The translations under genes were made by a program, and so were the position numbers. DNA of 25,088 nucleotides, taken from Pseudomonadales bacterium. GTDB lineage: Bacteria > Pseudomonadota > Gammaproteobacteria > Pseudomonadales > Azotimanducaceae. The DNA lies in contig JAKUTI010000011.1 in assembly GCA_022448765.1 (NCBI GenBank), forward strand, positions 1 through 25,088, in the 5' to 3' direction. The first letter of the stretch is position 1. Every line of letters begins with the position of its first letter. A model generated the notes under the pieces. It was not told the origin of the DNA, searched no databases, and saw only the letters and a list, made by a program, of their open reading frames with translations. This document shows positions 15,676 to 23,245 of the stretch, piece after piece.

Positions 15676-16227
15676 ATGTTCATGACGTTGCATTTCTCGG
15701 TGGCTTTTGAACCCGTTCCTGAGCGGGTTACTTTGAAGATAGATATTCCTCAGAGTACGGTGAGCTCGACTCCGTGGTTCGTCGAGCGGGATCAATTTGC
15801 GGGCAAGCTTCATCGTGGTTTTAGGATTCGTCACGAGACTGCGATGGAATTTTCGGGCTGGATCCTCGAAGCGGCGGAACGTCAGCGACTCAGTCCAGAA
15901 TTGGTAGCAAGCCTTGTCTTAACGGAAAGTTCGTTTCGCAAGTACGTGACGTCGTCGGTCGGCGCGGTCGGGCCCGCCCAAATACGCACGGAGTTTTGGC
16001 AGCGCTTTTGCGGAATTGTTGACCTAGCAGACCCCGAAGAAAATATCTATTGCGGCGCTCAAATTCTTGCGCATTACCAGGACGTTTGTGGGTCAGAAAG
16101 TTGCGCGTTGAAGTCGTACAACCTTGGATTCCGAAACCGCAACCGACAGGACTTTGCGCGTGCGGCCGAGCGCTATCTCCGTAAAATCGATCGGCACCGT
16201 GACGCACTATCGGATGGCGCTATCTAA
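15676..16227 (+). CDS. SLT-domain lytic transglycosylase (start uncertain)
   Basis: Peptidoglycan-cleaving lytic transglycosylase with the lysozyme-like SLT fold, expected in the periplasm; 183 residues from this ATG. The catalytic glutamate is Glu84 in LVLTESSFRKY. SVGAVGPAQI (95-103) matches the family's S-x-GA-x-GLMQ motif, and ALKSYNLGF corresponds to the AYNAG motif. Four cysteines are consistent with export. The predicted N-terminus is only half a signal peptide. In frame and upstream the sequence reads RRRSFFASKACAWVGLMFM, which would complete a good signal peptide, but there is no ATG, GTG or TTG before the in-frame stop at 15571-15573. Either a rare start codon is used, or a base error hides the true start. 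The stop overlaps the convergent HAD gene by 4 bp. Confidence 0.8.
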   Translation: MFMTLHFSVAFEPVPERVTLKIDIPQSTVSSTPWFVERDQFAGKLHRGFRIRHETAMEFSGWILEAAERQRLSPELVASLVLTESSFRKYVTSSVGAVGPAQIRTEFWQRFCGIVDLADPEENIYCGAQILAHYQDVCGSESCALKSYNLGFRNRNRQDFARAAERYLRKIDRHRDALSDGAI

Positions 16228-16847
16228 TCGCCATCCGTTCTTCGAACCAGAAGGTTGTCCAGAAATTCGATCGTGGTATCGGGTCTTGTAACGAGCATGG
16301 TATCGAGCCCGGCTTGTTGCGCCCCTAGTACATTTGCCTCGTTGTCGTCCAAGAAGGTGACGTCGGTCGGTTGGTACCCCATATCGTTCGTAACCCATTG
16401 ATAGGCCTCAACATTGGGTTTTCGCCGACCAATGGCGTAAGACAAGTAGGTTTGCTGAAAAAAACTTTCAATTGGTGGGTGGTTAGTCCGAGCGATTAAC
16501 GCCGACCAGTGGGTGTGGTTGGTATTGCTGAAACAATACAACGGAATTCGTTTTGAGAGCGCCGAGAGTCGGGAAATTAGGCCGGGAAACGGTTGCCCTA
16601 GCAGTGCATTCCATCCCGTTTGCCATTCTTTCTGAGTCATGGAAATTCCGAGAAGGGTTTCTAGATAGCCCGTGAATTCAACGAACTCCATCTCGCCTTT
16701 CTCATGAGCTTCGTAGGCAGCATCGATTTTCCATCGACCGGCCACGGTAGAAGCGGGTACCGCTGCGGCATCGCCCCAATGCTCGAACACTCTCGATGGC
16801 GCGAGATCAATAAGCACACCGCCAAGATCGAACAAAATGACTTTCAT
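16224..16847 (-). CDS. HAD-superfamily IA phosphatase, YihX-like
   Basis: Cytoplasmic haloacid-dehalogenase-type phosphatase of 207 residues. Motif I is VILFDLGGVL (nucleophile Asp7), where the usual second Asp is replaced by Gly, as in YihX-type enzymes. Motif II is CFSNTNHTHW, close to the SNTNxxH of YihX. The motif III lysine is in GRRKPNVEAY and motif IV is FLDDNEANVLGAQ. YihX of Escherichia coli is an alpha-D-glucose-1-phosphate phosphatase, and the upstream gene on the same strand encodes a galactose mutarotase, so a sugar-phosphate substrate is plausible (inference). I start at ATG 16847, which has AAGG about 6 nt upstream. The frame is open to 17003 but that part has no HAD similarity and would overlap galM. 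Confidence 0.85.
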   Translation of the reverse strand: MKVILFDLGGVLIDLAPSRVFEHWGDAAAVPASTVAGRWKIDAAYEAHEKGEMEFVEFTGYLETLLGISMTQKEWQTGWNALLGQPFPGLISRLSALSKRIPLYCFSNTNHTHWSALIARTNHPPIESFFQQTYLSYAIGRRKPNVEAYQWVTNDMGYQPTDVTFLDDNEANVLGAQQAGLDTMLVTRPDTTIEFLDNLLVRRTDGD

Positions 16848-16950
16848 TCGCGACCTTGAAATCTTTTTGAGGAGGCATTTGGGAAAATGCGACAGTTCCG
16901 AGCAGCGACAAATTCGTCGTGCCCCTTGCCCGATGTTTTGGCGAAACGGT

Positions 16951-17943
16951 TCACGCGTTAATGCAGCCGAAGATAAATTCCGTCGTGGCCGTATACATTT
17001 CACCGGGCCGCAACGTCGGGTCAGGATAACCCGTTTGATTAGGAGCGTCTGGAAACTGCTGCGTTTCTAGGCATAACCCCTGGTGGGACTGGTAGGCGAC
17101 TCCCTGTTTACCTTTCGCTCGAAGCGTGTTGGTCGTATACAGCTGCACGCTTGGTTGGTCGGTCTTTATGGTCAAAGAACGGCCCGAATACGGATCGATG
17201 ACCTTGGCCGCCCGTCGCAATCCGTCGCCAGTGATGACGAAGGTGTGGTCAAACCCGCCCGCCAATCTTACTTGCTCGTGGTTGCTCTTAAGGCGATCAC
17301 CAAGACGTACGTTATCGCGTAGATCAAAGGGAGTGTTAGTAACCGACTCGATTCTTCCGAGCTGTGCAAGATCGGCGGAAACGGGAAGAAAAGTGGCCGC
17401 GTTTACAGAAATTTGGTGATCGTTGATCGCGCTACCTTGGATACCGCTTAAGTTGTAGTAATGGTGAGAAGATAGGCTTACGGGCGTCGGTTGCGTGGTG
17501 GTGGCTGAAAAACGAAGCCTCAAGGTTGTGCCATCCAATAAGTATTCCGCGACCACATTTAATTCGCCGGGGTAACCGCCCTCGCCGTCGGGGCTGACGA
17601 GCTTAAACCGGACACCCTGATCGATGGGTTCGCTAGCCCACGTTCGAAGGCCGAACCCGTGTTGCCCTCCATGAAGATGATGGGGAGGGGTATTGGCATC
17701 GAGCTCGTACAAAATATCGTTCAGTTGAAAACGCGCATTGCTGATGCGATTGGCGTAACGTCCGATCAGGCAATTAAAGTGTGGATGTGGGCGCAAGTAA
17801 TCTTTCGGTGTGGGACAACCCAAAAGGACGTCTGCTAACGAACCGTGACGATCCGGCGCGAGGATTCGGGTCACGGTGCCACCGTGATCGATGAGATCAA
17901 CTTCCATCCCGGATTGAGAATCTTTGAGTTTGTAGTAGAGCAT
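16951..17943 (-). CDS. galM: Aldose 1-epimerase (galactose mutarotase)
   Basis: Enzyme of 330 residues interconverting alpha and beta anomers of aldohexoses, normally cytoplasmic. The family markers are all visible: IGRYANRISNARF, HHLHGGQHGF (His91 region), SSHHYYNLSG (catalytic His near 160), FDHTFVI, and CLETQQFPDAPNQTGYP, which carries the catalytic glutamate. No signal peptide is seen. Length is normal for GalM. The start codon ATG at 17941-17943 has only a weak AGAGA about 10 nt before it. It precedes the YihX-like phosphatase gene on the same strand with about 100 nt between them, and is divergent from the LpxL-type gene. No galactose kinase or uridyltransferase gene is nearby. Confidence 0.93.
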   Translation of the reverse strand: MLYYKLKDSQSGMEVDLIDHGGTVTRILAPDRHGSLADVLLGCPTPKDYLRPHPHFNCLIGRYANRISNARFQLNDILYELDANTPPHHLHGGQHGFGLRTWASEPIDQGVRFKLVSPDGEGGYPGELNVVAEYLLDGTTLRLRFSATTTQPTPVSLSSHHYYNLSGIQGSAINDHQISVNAATFLPVSADLAQLGRIESVTNTPFDLRDNVRLGDRLKSNHEQVRLAGGFDHTFVITGDGLRRAAKVIDPYSGRSLTIKTDQPSVQLYTTNTLRAKGKQGVAYQSHQGLCLETQQFPDAPNQTGYPDPTLRPGEMYTATTEFIFGCINA

Positions 17944-17998
17944 TTGAATCGAGATCTCTTCGGTACATTTGGCCGCTTTTCAATAGAATAACGCGGTT

Positions 17999-18898
17999 GT
18001 GCGGCTTCCCAATGGTCTAAATCGAGACGTGATCGTGAACCGGATGGTTATGGCGTGCATCCGCGTCCTGTCGTTATTTCCCCTTGAACTCATCCGGTGG
18101 CTCGGTCGTCGTCTCGGCGAATTGATTTGGTTTGGACGGACCCGTATGCAGAAAAGTACGTGCCGAAACCTCGAACTCGCGTACCCTAAATTGGACCGGG
18201 CGGAGCGCCGCAAGCTTGGTATTGAAAGTCTTCGACAGACTGCGACTATCTACATGGAAAGTGGACTGGTATGGCACTGGTCCGCACCGAAAATCGACCG
18301 TTGTTTACTGTCGATCCATGGTGGCGATGTTCTTACTGAGGACCGGAACGGGAAAGGAATGGTTATGTTGGTCCCACACCTCGGTAACTGGGAAGTTCTT
18401 TCGTACTATTTTGCGTCAAAAGGACCACTCACCGCGCTCTATGAGAATCGTCGGATTCGAGGCATCGAAGAGCAGGTGATTAGCGCGCGGGAGCGGCACG
18501 GTGGACGTTTAGTTCCGCCGACTCGAGGAGGATTACGAACACTGCTGTTGGCACTAAGACGCGGTGAGCTCGTTGTCGTATTACCAGACCAAGTGCCCGC
18601 TCGTGGGAACGGTGTGATGGCCAATTTTATGAAAACAGGCGCGCTAACGGGGACGCTGTCTCATCGGCTAATACAGCAAACTGGGGCACGCGCTTGCCTA
18701 GCGACGGCCATCCGGGTTCGCGGGGGGTTTGAAGTCTGGTTCGATGCGCTGAAAGACGCGGTGTATGACGTTGATCCGGTGGTTTCTGCGAACGCAATCA
18801 ATGCCGGTATCGAATTGGCAATTGCTAGGGCACCGTCTCAATATCAATGGGAATACAAACGTTTTCGTGTTCCGGGCGAAAACGATATTTACCGCTAG
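17999..18898 (+). CDS. LpxL/HtrB-family lipid A acyltransferase
   Basis: Inner-membrane acyltransferase of up to 299 residues that adds a secondary acyl chain to lipid A precursors. One N-terminal amphipathic or membrane helix (CIRVLSLFPLELIRWLGRRLG) precedes RMQKSTCRNLELAYPKL. The catalytic HX4E motif is PHLGNWE (His127, Glu132). DQVPARGNGV and a C-terminal QYQWEYKRFR complete the family pattern. The annotated start is GTG 17999; later in-frame starts at 18029 (GTG), 18035 (GTG) and 18044 (ATG) are possible because no Shine-Dalgarno stands out. A TAGAAT -10-like site at 17984-17989 would place transcription very close to GTG 17999. It implies a lipopolysaccharide-bearing outer membrane. LpxL versus LpxM specificity cannot be told. 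Confidence 0.9.
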   Translation: MRLPNGLNRDVIVNRMVMACIRVLSLFPLELIRWLGRRLGELIWFGRTRMQKSTCRNLELAYPKLDRAERRKLGIESLRQTATIYMESGLVWHWSAPKIDRCLLSIHGGDVLTEDRNGKGMVMLVPHLGNWEVLSYYFASKGPLTALYENRRIRGIEEQVISARERHGGRLVPPTRGGLRTLLLALRRGELVVVLPDQVPARGNGVMANFMKTGALTGTLSHRLIQQTGARACLATAIRVRGGFEVWFDALKDAVYDVDPVVSANAINAGIELAIARAPSQYQWEYKRFRVPGENDIYR

Positions 18899-18937
18899 AA
18901 CCTGGATGTTTGAGCGGGCTCGTGCGTGGATACCGAG

Positions 18938-20755
18938 TCAATAACCGGCACGACCGTTGCCAATGACTTCGAGGTATTCCGCGTCAAGCGGTTCGTAATG
19001 ATTCACCCCGGGTTTCAGGACATAGACGGGGTCCGTGATTGCCGTGATGTCATAGCTTTCCCTGCGCAGATCACCTTTGACCATCTTGAACGTGCCGGTC
19101 ACGTCCATGTCGTTCTGTATGCGCACGAAAACCGGGCGGGCATAGGCCGGTAATTCACTGTTGACGTAAGTTGCGAAACGATCCCAATCGAGATCATTGA
19201 CATGGTCGGCGAGGCGCACCGCGACCATGCCAGCGCGCCCGTCTGCTCCGGGCACCTCGACGCCATAGACGTTGCTTAGCTCAATGCCGTCGAAGCCATT
19301 GATGATCTCACCAACTTCGTTAGTCGACACGTTTTCGGACTTCCAGCGGAAGGTGTCGCCGACCCGATCAACAAATTGATAATGCGCGTAACCAAGCGCA
19401 AAACCGACCTCTTCTTGCGTGAGTTCACGAATCAAGTCGCCGGTGTTGAACCATGCATCGCCTTCCTCAAAAACGTTGCGGAAGATTTTCTTTTCGGTGG
19501 CTTCCTGGTCCGTGTAACCCTCAAACGGAGCGTCCGGATTGATGTGCCCTAAACAAAGTCCGGGTTCACCGCGAGTGACCGGGATGCACAGACCGGACTC
19601 GTTCCGTAAAACTTCGTCAGCATCAACGTCGTACTCGACCAGACTAATTCGTGACGCGGTCGTTCCGATGGTGCAGTCCTTATTGAATAGATTAGCAAAA
19701 GCCACGTTGCCCTCGCTCGATCCGTAGAACTCGCTAACACGGCTGATCCCAAATCGCTCCTTGAATTGCAGCCATACGTCAGGACGGAGTCCATTTCCCA
19801 TCATGGCTCGGAGTGGATTGTCGTGGTCATCGGCCCGTTGTTCCGAGTTGATGAGATAGCGGCAAAGTTCACCGACGTAAATCAAACACGTAGCACCATG
19901 CTCTCGGACCTCGGGTAGAAAGCGACTCGCTGAGAATCGGCGGCGGATAACCATGGCAGCGCCGGATGAAAAGGACGCACCAGCGCCGATCAAAAGGCCG
20001 GTCCCGTGATAAAGCGGAAGGCATATATACAAGCGGTCCGATCGATCGCATTGCAACCCAGCGGTATGTGAAAGCATAGCGCTCTGGAGATAACGCCGAT
20101 TGGACAGTACGGCCGCCTTGGGTAATCCCGTCGTTCCGGACGTGAAGATGTAGAAGGCATTATCACCGAGCGTGATTTCATTGGTGATGGAAAGGTTCTC
20201 AGGTGTGGATTCGCTGCTGTCGGTTTCTAGGTTTAGGGCCCAGTTCGGTACGGAGTCCAGATCTCCGTCGGGAACAAATAGGTAGTCGGAACCTTCAGCT
20301 AAATTCAGATCGCTTTTTACTTCTTGGATTGCCTCCGCAAGTTCGGCACCAAAAATGCACTTCTTCGATTCGGTAACGGAAATACAGTGGGTTAGGGGAC
20401 GGCCTCGAAGATTTGTATTAATCAGCCCGCCCGTTGCACCGATCTTGTTGAGCGCAATAACACTCTCGAGGAATTCGATTCGGTTTTCCATAAAAACGCT
20501 AACGACATCTCCGCGCGTCACACCCATGTCGAGTAGGGTTGCCGCGTACCGGTTCGCACCGGCGTTGAGGTCACTCCAGGTGACTGACTTGCCCTCGAAG
20601 ATTGCGGCGATTCCATCGGCGTAATTCTGGGCATGGGTTTCGACCTGGCGAGCGAAGCAATCTCGCTCGAGCAGTGATCGAGGCTTCATGCCGCGTTTTA
20701 ATTTGATGAGTGCAGGTACCTGCTTCAAAACCGACAATATTTCGCCAATGGCCAT
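18938..20755 (-). CDS. Long-chain acyl-CoA synthetase (FATP/FadD6-like)
   Basis: ATP-dependent fatty acid:CoA ligase of 605 residues, probably membrane-associated. The AMP-binding signature is FTSGTTGLPKAA (204-215), followed by EFYGSSEGN (342-350) and FNTGD (436-440). GDTFRWKSENVST at 466-478 is the hallmark of the very-long-chain/FATP branch of the adenylate-forming enzymes. The C-terminal catalytic lysine lies in GTFKMVKGDLR. The start is taken as ATG 20755; a TTG codon at 20758 also lies in frame, and AGAAGAGA about 8 nt upstream may act as ribosome binding site. Nearby genes for an acyl-CoA dehydrogenase and hotdog thioesterase suggest lipid catabolism. The gene is divergent from the first MBL-fold hydrolase gene with 80 nt between starts. 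Confidence 0.92.
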   Translation of the reverse strand: MAIGEILSVLKQVPALIKLKRGMKPRSLLERDCFARQVETHAQNYADGIAAIFEGKSVTWSDLNAGANRYAATLLDMGVTRGDVVSVFMENRIEFLESVIALNKIGATGGLINTNLRGRPLTHCISVTESKKCIFGAELAEAIQEVKSDLNLAEGSDYLFVPDGDLDSVPNWALNLETDSSESTPENLSITNEITLGDNAFYIFTSGTTGLPKAAVLSNRRYLQSAMLSHTAGLQCDRSDRLYICLPLYHGTGLLIGAGASFSSGAAMVIRRRFSASRFLPEVREHGATCLIYVGELCRYLINSEQRADDHDNPLRAMMGNGLRPDVWLQFKERFGISRVSEFYGSSEGNVAFANLFNKDCTIGTTASRISLVEYDVDADEVLRNESGLCIPVTRGEPGLCLGHINPDAPFEGYTDQEATEKKIFRNVFEEGDAWFNTGDLIRELTQEEVGFALGYAHYQFVDRVGDTFRWKSENVSTNEVGEIINGFDGIELSNVYGVEVPGADGRAGMVAVRLADHVNDLDWDRFATYVNSELPAYARPVFVRIQNDMDVTGTFKMVKGDLRRESYDITAITDPVYVLKPGVNHYEPLDAEYLEVIGNGRAGY

Positions 20756-20835
20756 CAACGCGTTCTCTTCTGAGTAGGTCTACCTTGCGTAAAGATATCT
20801 ATCCATAATGGTTCAAGTAAAGTCGAGGGCGCACG

Positions 20836-21708
20836 ATGAATGAGATTTGGCAGGTAGGCGATATCAAAATAACGCGCGTTGTCGAAATGGAGGTCGCCGG
20901 CGGTTCTCGATTCATTCTTCCGGACGCCACGCGTGAGGCGAGCCTCGCGTACCCCTGGCTGCAGCCCCATTTCATGGATCTAGAGGGCAACCTCATCATG
21001 AGTGTACACGCGCTGGTGATTGATACTGGCGAGCACCGTATCGTCGTGGACACCTGTATTGGCAATGATAAGGAGCGATCGATCCCCGCATGGAGTCATC
21101 TACAGACAAAGTTCTTAGAAGACCTAGAAACCTCGGGATACGCGGCGGACACGATCGACACGGTCCTTTGTACGCACCTGCATGTAGATCACGTCGGCTG
21201 GAATACAAAGTTGGTCGATGGAGAGTGGGAACCGACCTTCGTTAACGCGCGATACTTAATGGGTCGTACGGAATGGGAATACTGGGACGCTAACGAGGAT
21301 ACGTCGACGTACGGGTCCGTGATGGATGACAGCGTTCGCCCGGTATTTGCGGCAGGGTTAGTGGACCTTGTGGAGTCGGACCACCAGATTGCGCGCGGGG
21401 TGAATTTGCTAGCGACTCCTGGTCACACGCCGGGCCACGTAAGTGTTCGGATCGCGTCGGAGGGAGTCGAGGCATTGATTACGGGTGATTGCATACATCA
21501 CCCTTGTCAGATGACGCGGACCGATTGGTGCAGTTCGGCGGATTACGACCAAGCTCAAGGTCGTCGGACGCGAGAAAAACTTCTCGAGAAATACGTTGAT
21601 TCAGACGTCCTCCTCATTGGGACGCACTTTGCTTCACCCACCGCGGGTTACGTTAAACGCCACGATGTCAGTGGTTATTGGCTCGATGTCAGCCTGCAGA
21701 CGACCTGA
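20836..21708 (+). CDS. MBL-fold metallo-hydrolase
   Basis: Metallo-beta-lactamase-fold hydrolase of 290 residues. The dinuclear metal site is THLHVDHVGW (HxHxDH, 113-119), with His197 in ATPGHTPGH, Asp218 in ITGDCIHHP and a late His in GTHFASP. The pattern WNTKLVDGEWEPTFVNARYLM is typical of a large group of small-molecule MBL hydrolases related to methyl parathion hydrolase and lactonases. Substrate unknown; an ester, lactone or thioester would fit the neighbourhood. No signal peptide. GAGGG at 20824-20828 lies 7 nt before the ATG. It is divergent from the acyl-CoA synthetase gene and its last 20 bp overlap the end of the convergent small membrane-protein gene. Confidence 0.88.
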   Translation: MNEIWQVGDIKITRVVEMEVAGGSRFILPDATREASLAYPWLQPHFMDLEGNLIMSVHALVIDTGEHRIVVDTCIGNDKERSIPAWSHLQTKFLEDLETSGYAADTIDTVLCTHLHVDHVGWNTKLVDGEWEPTFVNARYLMGRTEWEYWDANEDTSTYGSVMDDSVRPVFAAGLVDLVESDHQIARGVNLLATPGHTPGHVSVRIASEGVEALITGDCIHHPCQMTRTDWCSSADYDQAQGRRTREKLLEKYVDSDVLLIGTHFASPTAGYVKRHDVSGYWLDVSLQTT

Positions 21709-21955
21709 TACGCGTTTCAATCCGGTATATCCACGCCTGCATCCGTGATCGGGTCCAAGGGATGTCAAGGGCGATTAGCGCGAGCCCTAGAGGAAACATC
21801 CAAAATCCAAGTATCGGCAAGAATCCGAACACCCCTCCCAGCATCAGCAAAAGACCAGCGACGGATCGAACACCCACCGGGAGTTTTTGTCCCCACCGCA
21901 AGATCGTGATAGTCGCTTGATCGATGGATTGACGGAGCCGGTTAGGTTCTGTCAC
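21689..21955 (-). CDS. Small membrane protein, PGPGW-like
   Basis: Protein of 88 residues with a polar N-terminus and one long or two short hydrophobic segments between about 29 and 66 (VAGLLLMLGGVFGFLPILGF, then WMFPLGLALIALDIPW), followed by a basic amphipathic tail. The layout resembles PGPGW-type small membrane proteins, but the namesake motif is not exact (FLPILGFW instead). Function unknown. The start is GTG at 21953-21955, 7 nt downstream of the stop of the second MBL-fold gene, so coupling to it is likely. Its 3' end overlaps the convergent first MBL gene by 20 bp. It may anchor or help the MBL enzyme at the membrane; this is a guess from position only. Confidence 0.65.
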   Translation of the reverse strand: MTEPNRLRQSIDQATITILRWGQKLPVGVRSVAGLLLMLGGVFGFLPILGFWMFPLGLALIALDIPWTRSRMQAWIYRIETRIRSSAG

Positions 21956-21962
21956 CGCGTAC

Positions 21963-23096
21963 TCAGGCGAGCGTGGGCACGTCGTCGCGTGTATCCAGGC
22001 GAGTCTCTTGTGCGTGAACGGGGTCGGTCGCGGTAAAGCGATAGACTCCGTCTTCGTGCAAGGTCCGCTCGATCCGGTCGCGGTGCATCAAAAGGTGGCA
22101 GTGAGCAATGGCCTCACCAAGTGCCATCATGGTTTGGCGAGGGTCTAACTTGCGTTTGAACAAAATCGGAAGAAGAGCCTGAGCGGTTTGCGGTTCGACG
22201 CAAAACTCCTCGAGCGCCGACATGCGTTCTTCGTGGTGGTCGATTAACTGACGGAGTCGTTCGCGTACGCCGAAAAACGGTAAATTGTGTGCGGGAAGGA
22301 CGAACGTATCTTCGGGTGTTCCTAGTAACTTGTCGTGCGACTCCATCCAGGCTTTGAGGGGATTGGCTTCTGGTTCCGTTGGATGAACGCTCACGTTGGA
22401 AGTGATGATAGGGAGGATCTGATCGCCGGAGATCATAATCTTCAGGTTTCTACACAATAGACACGCGTGTTCTGGAGAATGTCCGGATCCAACGACGATT
22501 TCCCAATGGTGGTCCCCGATCGAGAGCACGTCGCCGTCCTCGAGACGATGGAAACCCGAAGGGAACGCCGTGGGCATCGACATCATCGACATTTTGCCGG
22601 TGGATCGCCCCGTCCACATTTTGGCTAATTTTTCGAGGTAACTGGCGGGCATGCCGTATCGCGTATAGAACTCCTGGCCAATCCAGCTTGAGTGGTGCGA
22701 AGGTCCTCCCGTTGCGAAGGATCGTGCTTGGTAATATTCGCCGCGCGTCATGTAAAGGGGTACCCGAAAGTGCTCGGTGATCATCCCGGCTTGACCTATA
22801 TGGTCGGGGTGCATGTGGGTGCAGATAACCCCCTTGACTGGCTTCCCGCCGAGTTCGTTGTCAAAAATGGTGTGCCACAGTTCCTTTGTCTCGTTGGTAC
22901 CGACTCCCGTATCGACCACGAACCAACCGTCATCGTCCTCTAGGAGGTATAAGTTGATGTGTGTGAGAGAACCCCACATGGGCATGGTCAACCAGAGGAC
23001 CCCTTCCGCAACTTCGACCGTTGTTCCCTTCGGCGGGTGTTCTTTGTAGGGGTATTCGAGTCCCTGACTGCTGTGATTTCCCTTCTTTACTGCCAT
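21963..23096 (-). CDS. MBL-fold metallo-hydrolase with C-terminal helical domain
   Basis: Metallo-beta-lactamase-fold hydrolase of 377 residues. The metal motif is THMHPDHIGQAG (HxHxDH, 93-99), with later His in GSGHSPEH, Asp in ISGDQILP and His in PAHNLPF. The last 80 residues (RQLIDHHEERM through MALGEAIAHCHLLMHR) form helices like the winged C-terminal domain of LACTB2-type and related hydrolases. ATG 23096 is preferred. The frame is open to a TTG at 23156 and gives a curious partial echo (MALKKGR then MAVKKGN), but there is no Shine-Dalgarno for either. Substrate unknown; members near acyl-CoA genes often cleave thioesters or lactones. A small membrane protein follows after 7 nt. It is unrelated in detail to the other MBL gene, so no recent duplication. 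Confidence 0.88.
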   Translation of the reverse strand: MAVKKGNHSSQGLEYPYKEHPPKGTTVEVAEGVLWLTMPMWGSLTHINLYLLEDDDGWFVVDTGVGTNETKELWHTIFDNELGGKPVKGVICTHMHPDHIGQAGMITEHFRVPLYMTRGEYYQARSFATGGPSHHSSWIGQEFYTRYGMPASYLEKLAKMWTGRSTGKMSMMSMPTAFPSGFHRLEDGDVLSIGDHHWEIVVGSGHSPEHACLLCRNLKIMISGDQILPIITSNVSVHPTEPEANPLKAWMESHDKLLGTPEDTFVLPAHNLPFFGVRERLRQLIDHHEERMSALEEFCVEPQTAQALLPILFKRKLDPRQTMMALGEAIAHCHLLMHRDRIERTLHEDGVYRFTATDPVHAQETRLDTRDDVPTLA

Positions 23097-23163
23097 ATCG
23101 AATCCCGCCAGCTTCGAGTTGCAAGGCTGCGAGACGCGCCCTTTCTTGAGTGCCAAGTTGCGG

Positions 23164-23171
23164 AGTATAAC
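23164..23171. promoter_or_regulatory. Symmetric -10-like element between MBL and acyl-CoA dehydrogenase genes
   Basis: AGTATAAC contains TATAAC (23166-23171) on the plus strand and TATACT (23164-23169) on the minus strand. It could serve as -10 for both divergent genes, with leaders of about 68 nt (+) and 60 nt (-). No -35 at standard spacing is convincing. The layout recalls the element at 9033-9040. Confidence 0.3.
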
Positions 23172-23245
23172 CCGACCACTTACATTAGAGCGTTCGACGC
23201 GGCCCGATTGAACCCGGGCACACAGCTAATAAGGGGAGCCAAACC

